Positions 1-6,234 of a stretch of 9,397 nt of DNA are shown here, piece by piece. The stretch lies in contig CANQOD010000036.1 in NCBI GenBank assembly GCA_947625395.1, forward strand, positions 1 to 9,397. Direction: 5' to 3'. The stretch comes from an uncultured Bacilli bacterium (GTDB lineage: Bacteria; Bacillota_I; Bacilli_A; RF39; UBA660). The notes under the pieces are model-generated. The model saw only the letters and a program-made list of their open reading frames with translations. It searched no databases and had not been told where the DNA came from. How positions within the stretch are numbered: position 1 is the first letter of the stretch; every line of letters starts with the position of its first letter. The translations under genes were made by a program, and so were the position numbers.

Positions 1-476
1 ATGTAACACTTACAAATACCCCTACGACCATTTTAGGTTGTTGGGTGATTAATCATACCTTTCGAGGAAGTCGGCAGAAAAATAATGTTGTTATTGATGG
101 AAGTTATGATGTCAATATTTGGTATTCCTATGATAATGATAGTAAGACAGAAGTCGTAAAAGATACTAATACATATCATGAAGTTGTTCATGTTTCTAGA
201 AAAGAAGATGATTTAGTTCAAGGGGAAGAAATTATTGTCAGAAGCTTAAAACAACCAAGCTGTACAAAAGCTAGTATTGATGGGAATCAGATTGCATATA
301 CGATTGAAAAAGAGTTAGGAATTGAACTTGTTGGAGATACAAAAGTCAAGATTGCCATTGATGAAGAGGAAGAACCTTGGGAAGAAATTGAAAATGAGGA
401 AGAAATCGATCAAGAAATTGAAGCGTCTGTTCAAGAAGAATATTTAGATACAACAGAAAATACAAATGTTAACTAA
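1..476 (+). CDS. cotE: Spore coat morphogenetic protein CotE, 5'-truncated by the window edge
   Basis: CotE is the organiser of the outer spore coat; it forms a shell around the forespore and recruits outer coat proteins. The reading frame is open to the left edge (first full codon at base 3), so the true start lies outside; the GTG at 45 is internal. Reading back from it gives the CotE-typical TTILGCWVINHTFRG, followed by the hallmark DGSYDVNIWYSYDNDSKTEV and later the conserved KQPSC and VVGxTKV-like (LVGDTKVKIAI) segments. The C-terminal 35 or so residues are strongly acidic (EEEEPWEEIENEEE), as in Bacillus CotE. About 157 codons are present; compared with roughly 180 in B. subtilis, some 25-30 N-terminal residues are missing. 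The gene ends with TAA and no hairpin terminator is seen before the rpsP promoter that starts 6 bases later. Identification rests on recalled family motifs and is firm. Confidence 0.93.
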   Translation, partial: VTLTNTPTTILGCWVINHTFRGSRQKNNVVIDGSYDVNIWYSYDNDSKTEVVKDTNTYHEVVHVSRKEDDLVQGEEIIVRSLKQPSCTKASIDGNQIAYTIEKELGIELVGDTKVKIAIDEEEEPWEEIENEEEIDQEIEASVQEEYLDTTENTNVN

Positions 477-482
477 AAAAGG

Positions 483-511
483 TTGACAAACTATTTTTGA
501 ATCGCTATAAT
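483..511 (+). promoter_or_regulatory. Sigma-A promoter of rpsP-khpA
   Basis: A perfect -35 box TTGACA (483-488) and a perfect -10 box TATAAT (506-511) are separated by 17 bases, the optimal spacing for housekeeping sigma factor. Transcription should begin near 518, giving a leader of about 30 bases that holds a purine-rich ribosome binding site (AGGAAGGAG, 532-540) before the rpsP ATG. The strength fits a ribosomal protein gene. Confidence 0.9.
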
Positions 512-548
512 AGGGAAGAAATGAAAGAAAAAGGAAGGAGAAAAAAAC

Positions 549-830
549 ATGGCAGTTAAAATTAGATTAACGAGAATGGGTGCAAAGAAAAAACCATTCT
601 ATCGTATCGTAGCAAGCGATTCAAGAAGCCCAAGAGATGGTAAATATCTTGAATTAATTGGAACTTATAATCCACTACCAACTGAGAAAGAAGTTAAAAT
701 TAATGAGGAAGTAGCTTTAAAATGGTTACATCAAGGAGCAATTCCATCTGATACAGTTCGTAATCTTTTCAGTGAAGCTGGAATTATGAAAAAATTTGCT
801 GAAGAAAAAAATAAAAAGGATAATGCCTAA
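549..830 (+). CDS. rpsP: Small ribosomal subunit protein S16 (bS16)
   Basis: This is a structural protein of the 30S ribosomal subunit, needed for assembly of the 5' domain of 16S rRNA. The 93-residue product has the usual S16 length and the diagnostic N-terminus MAVKIRLTRMGAKKKPFYRI, followed by VASDSRSPRDGKY and LIGTYNPLP, then a Lys/Glu-rich C-terminus. The ATG is preceded by AGGAAGGAG 8 bases upstream. Its TAA overlaps the first base of the khpA ATG (TAATG), so the two are translationally coupled in one operon. In many Firmicutes rpsP-khpA continues into rimM-trmD; here it stops after khpA. Confidence 0.98.
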   Translation: MAVKIRLTRMGAKKKPFYRIVASDSRSPRDGKYLELIGTYNPLPTEKEVKINEEVALKWLHQGAIPSDTVRNLFSEAGIMKKFAEEKNKKDNA

Positions 831-1078
831 TGGATTACGCAGCGATTTTAGAAAAAATTGTAAAAGCTTTAGTGGTTGATCAAGAAGCAGTCCGTGTTAA
901 AGAATTTCAAGAGGACGATGAACAATCTATTCTTCTAGAAGTCATGGTTCAAGAAGATGATTTAGGTCGTGTGATTGGAAAAAATGGCAAGACTGCAAGT
1001 GCAATTCGTACTTTGATGCAAGCAAGTAGTGCTCTTCATGATAACAAATATGTCAAAATTAATTTTGATAAATTTTAA
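830..1078 (+). CDS. khpA: KH-domain RNA-binding protein KhpA (YlqC family)
   Basis: KhpA is a small single-KH-domain RNA-binding protein. In other Gram-positives it pairs with KhpB (Jag/EloR) and affects cell elongation, division and RNA levels. The 82-residue product shows the family pattern: an N-terminal helix (LEKIVKALV), VRVKEF, a beta strand, and the RNA-contacting GxxG loop G50-K-N-G53 within DLGRVIGKNGKTASAIRTL. The length is typical. The start codon overlaps the rpsP stop by one base, the usual arrangement for this gene pair. A hairpin terminator follows immediately and even uses the stop codon as part of its stem. Confidence 0.95.
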   Translation: MDYAAILEKIVKALVVDQEAVRVKEFQEDDEQSILLEVMVQEDDLGRVIGKNGKTASAIRTLMQASSALHDNKYVKINFDKF

Positions 1079-1100
1079 GAAGCATGTGCTTCTTTTTTGT
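1077..1100 (+). terminator. Intrinsic terminator of rpsP-khpA
   Basis: AAGAAGCA (1077-1084) pairs with TGCTTCTT (1087-1094), allowing 7-8 pairs around a tiny TG-centred loop. It is followed by a T-run (1093-1098, then more T after one G). The stem starts inside the khpA stop codon, so transcription ends directly behind the gene. Confidence 0.85.
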
Positions 1101-1129
1101 TTTCAAGTCAATTCTTAGATGGCCAATCA

Positions 1130-1147
1130 GAAAAATACATATTTTTC
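1130..1147. repeat. Perfect inverted repeat upstream of lon
   Basis: GAAAAATA (1130-1137) and TATTTTTC (1140-1147) form an exact 8-base inverted repeat with a CA centre. It sits between the khpA terminator and the lon promoter. It is AT-rich, so chance is possible. It could be an operator half-site pair, but no known regulator motif is recognised. Confidence 0.4.
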
Positions 1148-1158
1148 ATTTTTAAGTA

Positions 1159-1177
1159 GAAAAAAAAGTTTTTTTTC
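1159..1177. repeat. A8-G-T8 palindrome, possible UP element or operator for lon
   Basis: The sequence reads G, eight A, a central G, eight T, C, and is a perfect 9-base palindrome around one base. It ends 12 bases before the -35 box of lon, placing it at roughly -65 to -47 from the expected start site. This is where the RNA polymerase alpha subunits contact A/T-tract UP elements. It may raise promoter strength, bend DNA, or bind a regulator. No CIRCE or CtsR box is seen. Confidence 0.45.
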
Positions 1178-1189
1178 AGAGTTTTTCCC

Positions 1190-1217
1190 TTGTAAAAAAT
1201 TCATTTTTCGCTATAAT
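1190..1217 (+). promoter_or_regulatory. Sigma-A-type promoter of lon
   Basis: A perfect -10 box TATAAT (1212-1217) lies 16 bases after a -35 box TTGTAA (1190-1195; four of six bases match TTGACA). The start of transcription should be near 1224, leaving a leader of just under 30 bases that contains the AAGGGAGG ribosome binding site of lon. Confidence 0.75.
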
Positions 1218-1233
1218 AGGAAAATATAAAAAG

Positions 1234-1241
1234 AAGGGAGG
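1234..1241 (+). promoter_or_regulatory. Ribosome binding site that fixes the TTG start of lon
   Basis: AAGGGAGG, nearly a full match to the 16S rRNA tail, lies 10 bases before TTG at 1252. No in-frame ATG is placed suitably, and the first residues after TTG align with the start of the Lon N-terminal domain. The TTG is therefore the likely start codon, perhaps a way to moderate output. Confidence 0.8.
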
Positions 1242-1251
1242 AAAAATCACC

Positions 1252-3573
1252 TTGAAAAGACCTGTACTGATCATTGAAGATGCGATTCTATTCCCTGAAA
1301 GTGAACTACGGATGGAAACAGACCGACAAGACCAAGTGAGAACTTTAAACATTGTTGATCAAGAAACGCCCCATGAAGTAATTGTCGCGACTCCTTTACA
1401 TACTGTAGACACCTTGGATATTACTGAGCTACCATCTATGGCAATTTTAGCTTCTTTAGAACTTTATTTAACAATTCCCAATTCAAAAGTTCGTTCTGTG
1501 ATTTTAGGATTACGAAGAGTTAATGTCACCTCCTATTCTTTAGAAGATGGAATTTATTATGCGGAATGTGAAGAAGTCTTAGAAGCTGATATTTCAGAGA
1601 AAGAGAAATTCCTTTATAAAGATATGTTACTTCGTTTAGTAGACCGTTACATCAAAGAATCTCCTTATATGAGCAATGCTCTTTTAAGTCAAATCAATGG
1701 CATTGACAGTCTAGATGTATTGACAGATGTTGTTTCCTCTTTCTTGAATTTGCCTTTTGAAGAAAAGAAAAAATATCTTTATGAAATTAATCCTGTCACA
1801 CGCGCTAAAATGATTATGGAAGAAATCAAACGTGAACTTGGCATGGTCAAAATCGAACGAGAAATTGATATGGCTGTTCAGAAAGAAATGGAAAAAAGCC
1901 AAAAAGAATTTTTATTGCGTGAAAAATTAAAAGTCATTCAAGAAGAATTAGGAGATGTATCGAGTAAAGAACAGGATATTGAAAAAATGAAAAAGCGTTT
2001 GGCAAAATTAAAATGTCCTAGAAAAGTTCGAACTCGCATTGAAGAAGAGCTAAAACGTTATGAAAATTTATCCAGCAATTCTCCTGAAACATCGGGTATT
2101 CGAGATTATTTAGATTGGTTGTTTCGACTTCCTTGGGAAAAATACACCAAGGACAATGAAGATTTAAAAGACGTTTCCTCTTATTTAGACCGTTCTCATT
2201 ATGGCCTTGTCGATGTCAAAGCACGAATGATTGAATATTTAGCTGTGAAAGAAAATACAAAGAAACAAAAAGAACGAACACCTATCTTGTGTTTTGTTGG
2301 TCCTCCTGGAGTTGGGAAAACCTCTTTTGCTTATAGCATTGCTAGAGCTCTTCATCGAAATGTTGCAAAGATTTCAGTTGGTGGTATGAGTGATGAAGCT
2401 GAGATTGTTGGACACAGAAGAACCTATATTGGCTCCATCCCAGGTAGAATTATTCAAGGCATTGCCAAAGCAAAAAGTGCCAATCCTGTTTTCATTATTG
2501 ATGAGATTGATAAAATGCAGAAAGATTTTCGTGGGGACCCTGCATCTTGTCTACTCGAGGTACTAGATAAAGAACAAAATATGCACTTTCAAGATCATTA
2601 CTTAGAGGAAGAGTTTGATCTTTCAAAAGTTTTGTTTATTGCGACGGCAAATTACGAAGAACAAATTCCTTTAGAGTTAAGAGATCGACTAGAAATCATT
2701 CATATTTCTTCTTATACGGAGTATGAAAAGTTAGAAATTGCGAAACAATGTCTACTTCCTAAGCTTTTGGAACAAAATGGCCTTACTTCTTTAGAAGTTC
2801 AATTTCAAGAGAATGCACTTCTAAAAATGATTCGCTCTTATACCAAAGAAGCAGGAGTTCGTGACTTAGAAAGGATGATTGATCAAGTCTTAAGAAAAAT
2901 TGTCAAACGCATTTATGTCGATCAAGAAACACCTTTCTTTGAAATTACGGAAGAGACACTTTCCCTTTATTTAGATGATGCTCCTTATCATTATCATGAT
3001 AGTGGTAAGAAAATGCAGGAGGGTGTTGTCAATGGTCTTGCTTATACGCCTTTTGGTGGCGATATTTTACCCATTGAAGTCACTTATTTTGAGGGAAAGG
3101 GAAACTTGATTTTGACAGGGTCCTTAGGCGAAGTCATGCAAGAGTCTGCCCGAATTGCACTAAGTTATATCAAGGCTCACCGAGAACACTTCGGTATTCC
3201 GAAAGATATCTTTGGTACGAAAGACATTCACATCCATGTCCCAGAAGGTGCTGTCAATAAAGAAGGACCGAGTGCTGGAATTGCTTTAACTTCCGCCTTG
3301 ATTAGCTCTTTATCGAAGCAGAAAGTTTCTTCACGAATTGCGATGACAGGAGAAATTACGTTGCGAGGACATGTACTTGAAATCGGGGGCGTCAAAGAAA
3401 AAATCATTGGTGCTCATCGGGCAGGGATTCGTGAAGTTTACCTCCCAAAAGAGAATGAAAAAGATGTCAAGAAGTTGCCGAAAGCGATTCAAAAAGAAGT
3501 GACTTTCCATTTTGTAGAAAGATATATGGAAGTTTATGAAAGCTTATTTGAAAAAAGAAAAGTCAAGATTTAG
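1252..3573 (+). CDS. lon: ATP-dependent Lon protease (LonA type)
   Basis: Lon is a cytosolic homohexameric AAA+ serine protease that unfolds and degrades misfolded and regulatory proteins. The 773-residue length is typical of LonA. Domains in order: the substrate-recognition N domain (about 1-195, starting KRPVLIIEDAILFPE), a helical coiled segment (about 195-300, including EFLLREKLKVIQEELGD and LDWLFRLPW), the AAA+ module (about 310-580), and the protease domain (about 585-773). Visible motifs are Walker A GPPGVGKT (350-357), Walker B VFIIDE (413-418), the pore-loop region around GGMSDEAEI, and sensor/Arg-finger region LRDRLEII. The catalytic dyad is Ser674 in EGPSAGIAL and Lys717 in GGVKEK; their 43-residue spacing equals that in E. 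coli Lon (679/722). It has its own promoter and a TTG start. In B. subtilis lonA lies upstream of spoVID-ysxE with ysxC and hem genes between; here spoVID follows after 51 bases. Confidence 0.98.
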   Translation: MKRPVLIIEDAILFPESELRMETDRQDQVRTLNIVDQETPHEVIVATPLHTVDTLDITELPSMAILASLELYLTIPNSKVRSVILGLRRVNVTSYSLEDGIYYAECEEVLEADISEKEKFLYKDMLLRLVDRYIKESPYMSNALLSQINGIDSLDVLTDVVSSFLNLPFEEKKKYLYEINPVTRAKMIMEEIKRELGMVKIEREIDMAVQKEMEKSQKEFLLREKLKVIQEELGDVSSKEQDIEKMKKRLAKLKCPRKVRTRIEEELKRYENLSSNSPETSGIRDYLDWLFRLPWEKYTKDNEDLKDVSSYLDRSHYGLVDVKARMIEYLAVKENTKKQKERTPILCFVGPPGVGKTSFAYSIARALHRNVAKISVGGMSDEAEIVGHRRTYIGSIPGRIIQGIAKAKSANPVFIIDEIDKMQKDFRGDPASCLLEVLDKEQNMHFQDHYLEEEFDLSKVLFIATANYEEQIPLELRDRLEIIHISSYTEYEKLEIAKQCLLPKLLEQNGLTSLEVQFQENALLKMIRSYTKEAGVRDLERMIDQVLRKIVKRIYVDQETPFFEITEETLSLYLDDAPYHYHDSGKKMQEGVVNGLAYTPFGGDILPIEVTYFEGKGNLILTGSLGEVMQESARIALSYIKAHREHFGIPKDIFGTKDIHIHVPEGAVNKEGPSAGIALTSALISSLSKQKVSSRIAMTGEITLRGHVLEIGGVKEKIIGAHRAGIREVYLPKENEKDVKKLPKAIQKEVTFHFVERYMEVYESLFEKRKVKI

Positions 3574-3593
3574 TCATACTTTTCTTTTTTTTT
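3551..3593 (+). terminator. Possible weak terminator after lon
   Basis: The last codons of lon (AAAAAAGAAAAGT, 3551-3563) are complementary to ACTTTTCTTTTTT (3578-3590), giving 13 pairs with a 14-base loop, followed by more T to 3593. The stem is almost entirely A-T, so termination may be partial and lon transcripts may read into spoVID. Confidence 0.4.
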
Positions 3594-3624
3594 CGTAAAA
3601 TGAACTATAGAAAGGAGAAAAAGA

Positions 3625-4512
3625 ATGAAACAGATTATTTCATTTGAAAAAGAAATTCCATTTAAAACAATGATAGGAGAGATTACAAGTATCTCACTCG
3701 AACACACATTAGCCTTTCAAGATGATAGTACCATTGGAGGAGAATTCATTGTCAGTGGAACTTATAAAATGACGGAAGCCTCTCGTCTTGATGAAAAATT
3801 CTCCTATAAAGTCCCTGTAGATATTGTATTGACATCGGAATTAGAAGAAGAGGACCGTCTTGTTGATATTGACAATTTTACTTATGAGATTCTCGATGAA
3901 GAAGCTTTATTGATTCACATTGATTTAATTGTGGAGGGACGAGAAAAGGTAGAAGTCTTAGAAGAAGCACATCCTTTGGAAATCCAAACACCAGAAATAG
4001 AAATGTTACAAGAAGAACAAGAGAAAACTCCAACTGAAATGGAGGAAATCGAAGAGTCCCAACAAGAACTCCCTCAAGAAGAGGAAGAATCTCTTCAACG
4101 AAATGCTCCTGTTGAAGAAGAGGAAGAAGAAAAAGATGCACAAGAGGAGGCAATTCTTACAACAAATCAAGAAGCTTCAATTGAAGAAGAATCACTTCTT
4201 CAGGCCCAAGAAAGTCTAGAAAAAATGAATGACAATAAGGATTCTCAAGAAAAATCGGTTGAAATGAGTAACAATTCCCCTCAAAATACTGCGCCATCAA
4301 AAGAAGTGATGCATTCTATCTTTTCTGCTTTTAAAGATACAGAAGAAACCTTTTCTACCTATTCCATTTATATTTTAAGAGAGGGAGATACGCTTGATGA
4401 AGTCTTGAATCACTATGGTGTAAGTCGGGAAGAAGCAGAAAAATACAATCAATTAGAGGATTTGAAAGTCGGTAGTAAACTCATTCTTCCAACTGTACTT
4501 TTAAATGAATAG
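3625..4512 (+). CDS. spoVID: Spore coat encasement protein SpoVID (short form, LysM C-terminus)
   Basis: SpoVID acts in the mother cell: it drives encasement of the forespore by coat proteins, working with SpoIVA and CotE. Its C-terminal LysM domain is known in B. subtilis to bind lipid II as a check on envelope assembly. The 295 residues comprise a beta-rich N-terminal domain (about 1-110, with GEFIVSGTYKM and VDIVLTSE), a Glu/Gln-rich low-complexity linker (about 110-225), and a segment resembling region A just before the LysM (about 225-245, SKEVMHSIFSAFKDTEE). The LysM itself is at about 246-290 (REGDTLDEVLNHYGV, NQLEDLKVGSKLILP). B. subtilis SpoVID is nearly twice as long (575), the difference being mainly linker. 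AAGGAG precedes the ATG by about 8 bases. It overlaps the ysxE-like gene by 8 bases, the B. subtilis gene order. SafA is the other coat protein with LysM, but there the LysM is N-terminal. Confidence 0.88.
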   Translation: MKQIISFEKEIPFKTMIGEITSISLEHTLAFQDDSTIGGEFIVSGTYKMTEASRLDEKFSYKVPVDIVLTSELEEEDRLVDIDNFTYEILDEEALLIHIDLIVEGREKVEVLEEAHPLEIQTPEIEMLQEEQEKTPTEMEEIEESQQELPQEEEESLQRNAPVEEEEEEKDAQEEAILTTNQEASIEEESLLQAQESLEKMNDNKDSQEKSVEMSNNSPQNTAPSKEVMHSIFSAFKDTEETFSTYSIYILREGDTLDEVLNHYGVSREEAEKYNQLEDLKVGSKLILPTVLLNE

Positions 4513-5377
4513 AGAATGCATTCAAAAAATAGAGATTCGAAAAAAGACGAAATACATTCAAACGAAAGAACATGAATATTTTGTGAAAAGACAAAAACAT
4601 TTTCAACAAGAACAGATTTATCAACGATTAGAAGAAAGAAACTTCCAACATTTTATCAAACCACTGTATATCTATCATCAAGAAGAAGTCTTTCCTTATA
4701 TTCATGAAAAAAATTATCGAAATGAAGAAAAAGCGATAGACATGATGCATGTATTATCGCTTTTACAAAATAAAACCACATTTTACAAAGAAATTAGTTT
4801 AGATGAAATGAAAGAATTTTATGAGGAAAAGAAAGGGAAAATCAACTATTTAATTGCTTATTATCAAGATTTAGAAGAACTCTTTTTTAAAGAAGTTTTT
4901 CCATCACCCACAGTTTATTTACTGCAACGAAATCTATCACTTCTTTTTTCTTCTTTATTTTTTGCAAAGGAAACTTTAGAGGAATGGTACCAATTGATTT
5001 CGTCTAAAAAATATCAACGACAAGTATTGGTTCATCATCGATATGAACTTTCTCATTTGTTAGAAGGGGAAACGCCACTTTTAGTTAGTTTAGATGAAAT
5101 GACTTACGGAAGTCCTGTGGAAGATTTTGTCTATTTCATGCAAAAGCATTGCTTGGAACTTGAGATGACTTCGCTCTATCAACTTTATCAACAAAAGTAT
5201 CCTTATCAAAAAGAGGAATTTCTTTTACTTTCTCTTCTTTTAGCAATTCCACCACAACTCAAATTAGATGCTTCTTATCAAACGACGGTTCTGATGGCGA
5301 CTGCATTTCAAAAGATGAATTGTTGTAGAGAGTTTTTATTAAAACAAAATGAGCGACATCAACATGAGCACAAATAG
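4505..5377 (+). CDS. ysxE: YsxE/CotS-like spore coat protein with a degenerate kinase fold
   Basis: The position directly behind spoVID with overlapping ends, and a faint aminoglycoside-phosphotransferase/CotS-type pattern, point to YsxE, a coat protein of the CotS family. Visible remnants of the fold: a possible beta-3 Lys in EYFVKRQ (Lys28), a catalytic-loop relic VLVHHRYELSHLL (174-186), and a metal-loop relic LVSLDEMTYGSPVEDF (193-208), which resembles the 'LIDFD..RYGPPVLDL' of the family. In the HGDxxxxN loop the catalytic Asp reads as Arg179 and the Asn as His184. The first Asp of the metal loop reads as Ser195. The protein is therefore probably a pseudokinase with a structural role. 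At 290 residues it is somewhat shorter than typical CotS proteins. The start is ATG inside the spoVID end (ATGAATAG), so translation is probably coupled. The family assignment depends on context as much as on sequence. Confidence 0.72.
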   Translation: MNRECIQKIEIRKKTKYIQTKEHEYFVKRQKHFQQEQIYQRLEERNFQHFIKPLYIYHQEEVFPYIHEKNYRNEEKAIDMMHVLSLLQNKTTFYKEISLDEMKEFYEEKKGKINYLIAYYQDLEELFFKEVFPSPTVYLLQRNLSLLFSSLFFAKETLEEWYQLISSKKYQRQVLVHHRYELSHLLEGETPLLVSLDEMTYGSPVEDFVYFMQKHCLELEMTSLYQLYQQKYPYQKEEFLLLSLLLAIPPQLKLDASYQTTVLMATAFQKMNCCREFLLKQNERHQHEHK

Positions 5378-5557
5378 AAATTCAAAGAATAATAAAATGG
5401 CATGAATGCGTGTAGTTAAGAAAATCAGGAGAAATGCTTGATAGAAAGCGACAATGACAAAGAAAAGAATCGCAAATAAATAAGTGGGACTTAAAAGACG
5501 TTTCTGTTTACAAATATGACATCGGCAAAAGATAGGATGTCCTTTTCTTTTTTTCAT
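5339..5557 (-). CDS. Small two-helix membrane protein with an N-terminal CxCxxC motif
   Basis: This 72-residue ORF is not recognised. It begins MKKRKGHPIFCRCHICKQKR: a basic N-terminus with Cys11, Cys13 and Cys16 plus His7 and His14, which could bind zinc or another metal. Two hydrophobic stretches follow (about 26-49 and 53-72), separated by TTRIH. The basic start predicts the Cys cluster on the cytoplasmic face. A modest Shine-Dalgarno AGGTGA lies 6-7 bases before the ATG. It converges with the ysxE-like gene and overlaps its last 39 bases. No terminator is visible at its end. It fills most of an otherwise empty gap and has a sensible membrane-protein layout, which supports it being real, but no homologue is known to me. 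Confidence 0.5.
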   Translation of the reverse strand: MKKRKGHPIFCRCHICKQKRLLSPTYLFAILFFVIVAFYQAFLLIFLTTRIHAILLFFEFLFVLMLMSLILF

Positions 5558-5572
5558 CTACTTCACCTGTTG

Positions 5573-5599
5573 TAGTGTATGCCAAAAAGAAAAAGAAGT
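5573..5599 (-). promoter_or_regulatory. Possible sigma-K-like promoter before the small membrane ORF
   Basis: On the minus strand AC (5599-5598) is followed after 16 bases by CATACACTA (5581-5573), matching the B. subtilis late mother-cell consensus AC-N16/17-CATANNNTA. It would fit a sporulation gene. Against it, the predicted start of transcription (about 5567) falls on the ribosome binding site, and the -35 half overlaps the terminator of the upstream operon. Low confidence. Confidence 0.2.
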
Positions 5600-5630
5600 G
5601 CTATGCAATTAGGCAATATGGACTTCTTTT
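5584..5630 (-). terminator. Terminator of the minus-strand SGNH/C39 operon
   Basis: On the minus strand AAAAGAAGT (5630-5622) pairs with ACTTCTTTT (5599-5591; 9 pairs), with an inner TGC/GCA pairing in the loop. A run of T broken by one C follows (to 5584). The TAA of the last operon gene (5609-5611) lies in the loop. On the plus strand the same hairpin is followed by only four T (5627-5630), so it might also weakly stop transcripts coming from ysxE. Confidence 0.75.
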
Positions 5631-6220
5631 AGCGAATAGGATGTTAGATGGGGAACAAAGAGAAATTGTAACGTTTGATTGGTCATTTGATTCTTTAAAA
5701 TGATTTCAATCGTACCAGTTGGTTGTGGTGTATAAGATTGAAGCTCTAAGCCGGTATCATTTAGAAAAACATCACTGAAGCAAATTTTGTTATCAAGAAG
5801 GGAATAATCTGTAGAAGAGGGAATTGTTGCCAAATCTCTTGCAAAGAGTTTGTAGCTTTGACTTTGGATAAATGTTTTGGTGTAACATACTTTTTCCCCA
5901 TTACTTAAAATGGCATTGGTATAGGATAAGACTTCTTCTTCGGGAAGCAAATCAAAGTTGAGTTCTTGAACATCTATCGAAGTAGTTTCGGCAATTGTCA
6001 TCGCAAATCTTGTCAGCGCACTTTGTAACGTTTCTTGTGTGGGTGTTTGAAAAGGCGTTTCTAATTTTGTTAAATCGCTTTCTTGAGCAATCACATTTGT
6101 ATCTTCAAATGTTTCATCTTGAATTTTGATTTCTTGGTTTTGGACACGTTTAGAATTCCAAAATGAAATGATACAAAGAATCCCAATCAAAGCCAAGAAG
6201 ATAAAGATATATTTTTTCAT
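5609..6220 (-). CDS. Signal-anchored extracellular protein of unknown function, third gene of the operon
   Basis: I do not recognise this 203-residue protein. It starts MKKY followed by a single hydrophobic helix (about 4-21), then a polar, Gln/Glu/Thr-rich stretch (about 25-65), so it is either a signal-anchor protein or secreted, with the bulk outside. The Cys16 in the helix is not in a convincing lipobox. The remaining part (about 66-203) looks mixed alpha/beta, with two Cys (112 in NGEKVCYTK and 147 in NKICFSD) that could form a disulfide, and a hydrophobic-alternating C-terminus (GTIEIILKNQ, LQFLFVPHL) suggesting beta strands. A strong AGGAGG lies 4 bases before the ATG, and only 14 bases separate it from the C39-like gene upstream, so they are co-transcribed. 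A role alongside the two membrane enzymes is inferred from the operon only. Confidence 0.8.
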   Translation of the reverse strand: MKKYIFIFLALIGILCIISFWNSKRVQNQEIKIQDETFEDTNVIAQESDLTKLETPFQTPTQETLQSALTRFAMTIAETTSIDVQELNFDLLPEEEVLSYTNAILSNGEKVCYTKTFIQSQSYKLFARDLATIPSSTDYSLLDNKICFSDVFLNDTGLELQSYTPQPTGTIEIILKNQMTNQTLQFLFVPHLTSYSLKEVHIA

Positions 6221-6234
6221 ATGACCTCCTACTC

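Noticed and set aside
1079..1251. Heat-shock operator (CIRCE or CtsR box) upstream of lon
   Set aside because: Neither TTAGCACTC-N9-GAGTGCTAA nor the GGTCAAA direct repeats are present.
1711..1902. 63-codon open frame on the minus strand inside lon
   Set aside because: It lies antisense to the conserved helical part of Lon, has no ribosome site that I can see and a biased Phe-rich composition typical of the complement of Lys/Glu codons.
3563..3624. Possible sigma-E promoter (CATACTTT at 3575-3582) before spoVID
   Set aside because: The -10 match is partial and no suitable -35 element lies at the right distance; the stretch is also part of the A-T stem after lon.
3878..4153. 91-codon open frame on the minus strand inside spoVID
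   Set aside because: Its Leu/Pro/Val-rich product is the complement of the Glu/Gln-rich SpoVID linker, whose repetitive codons keep the opposite strand free of stops.
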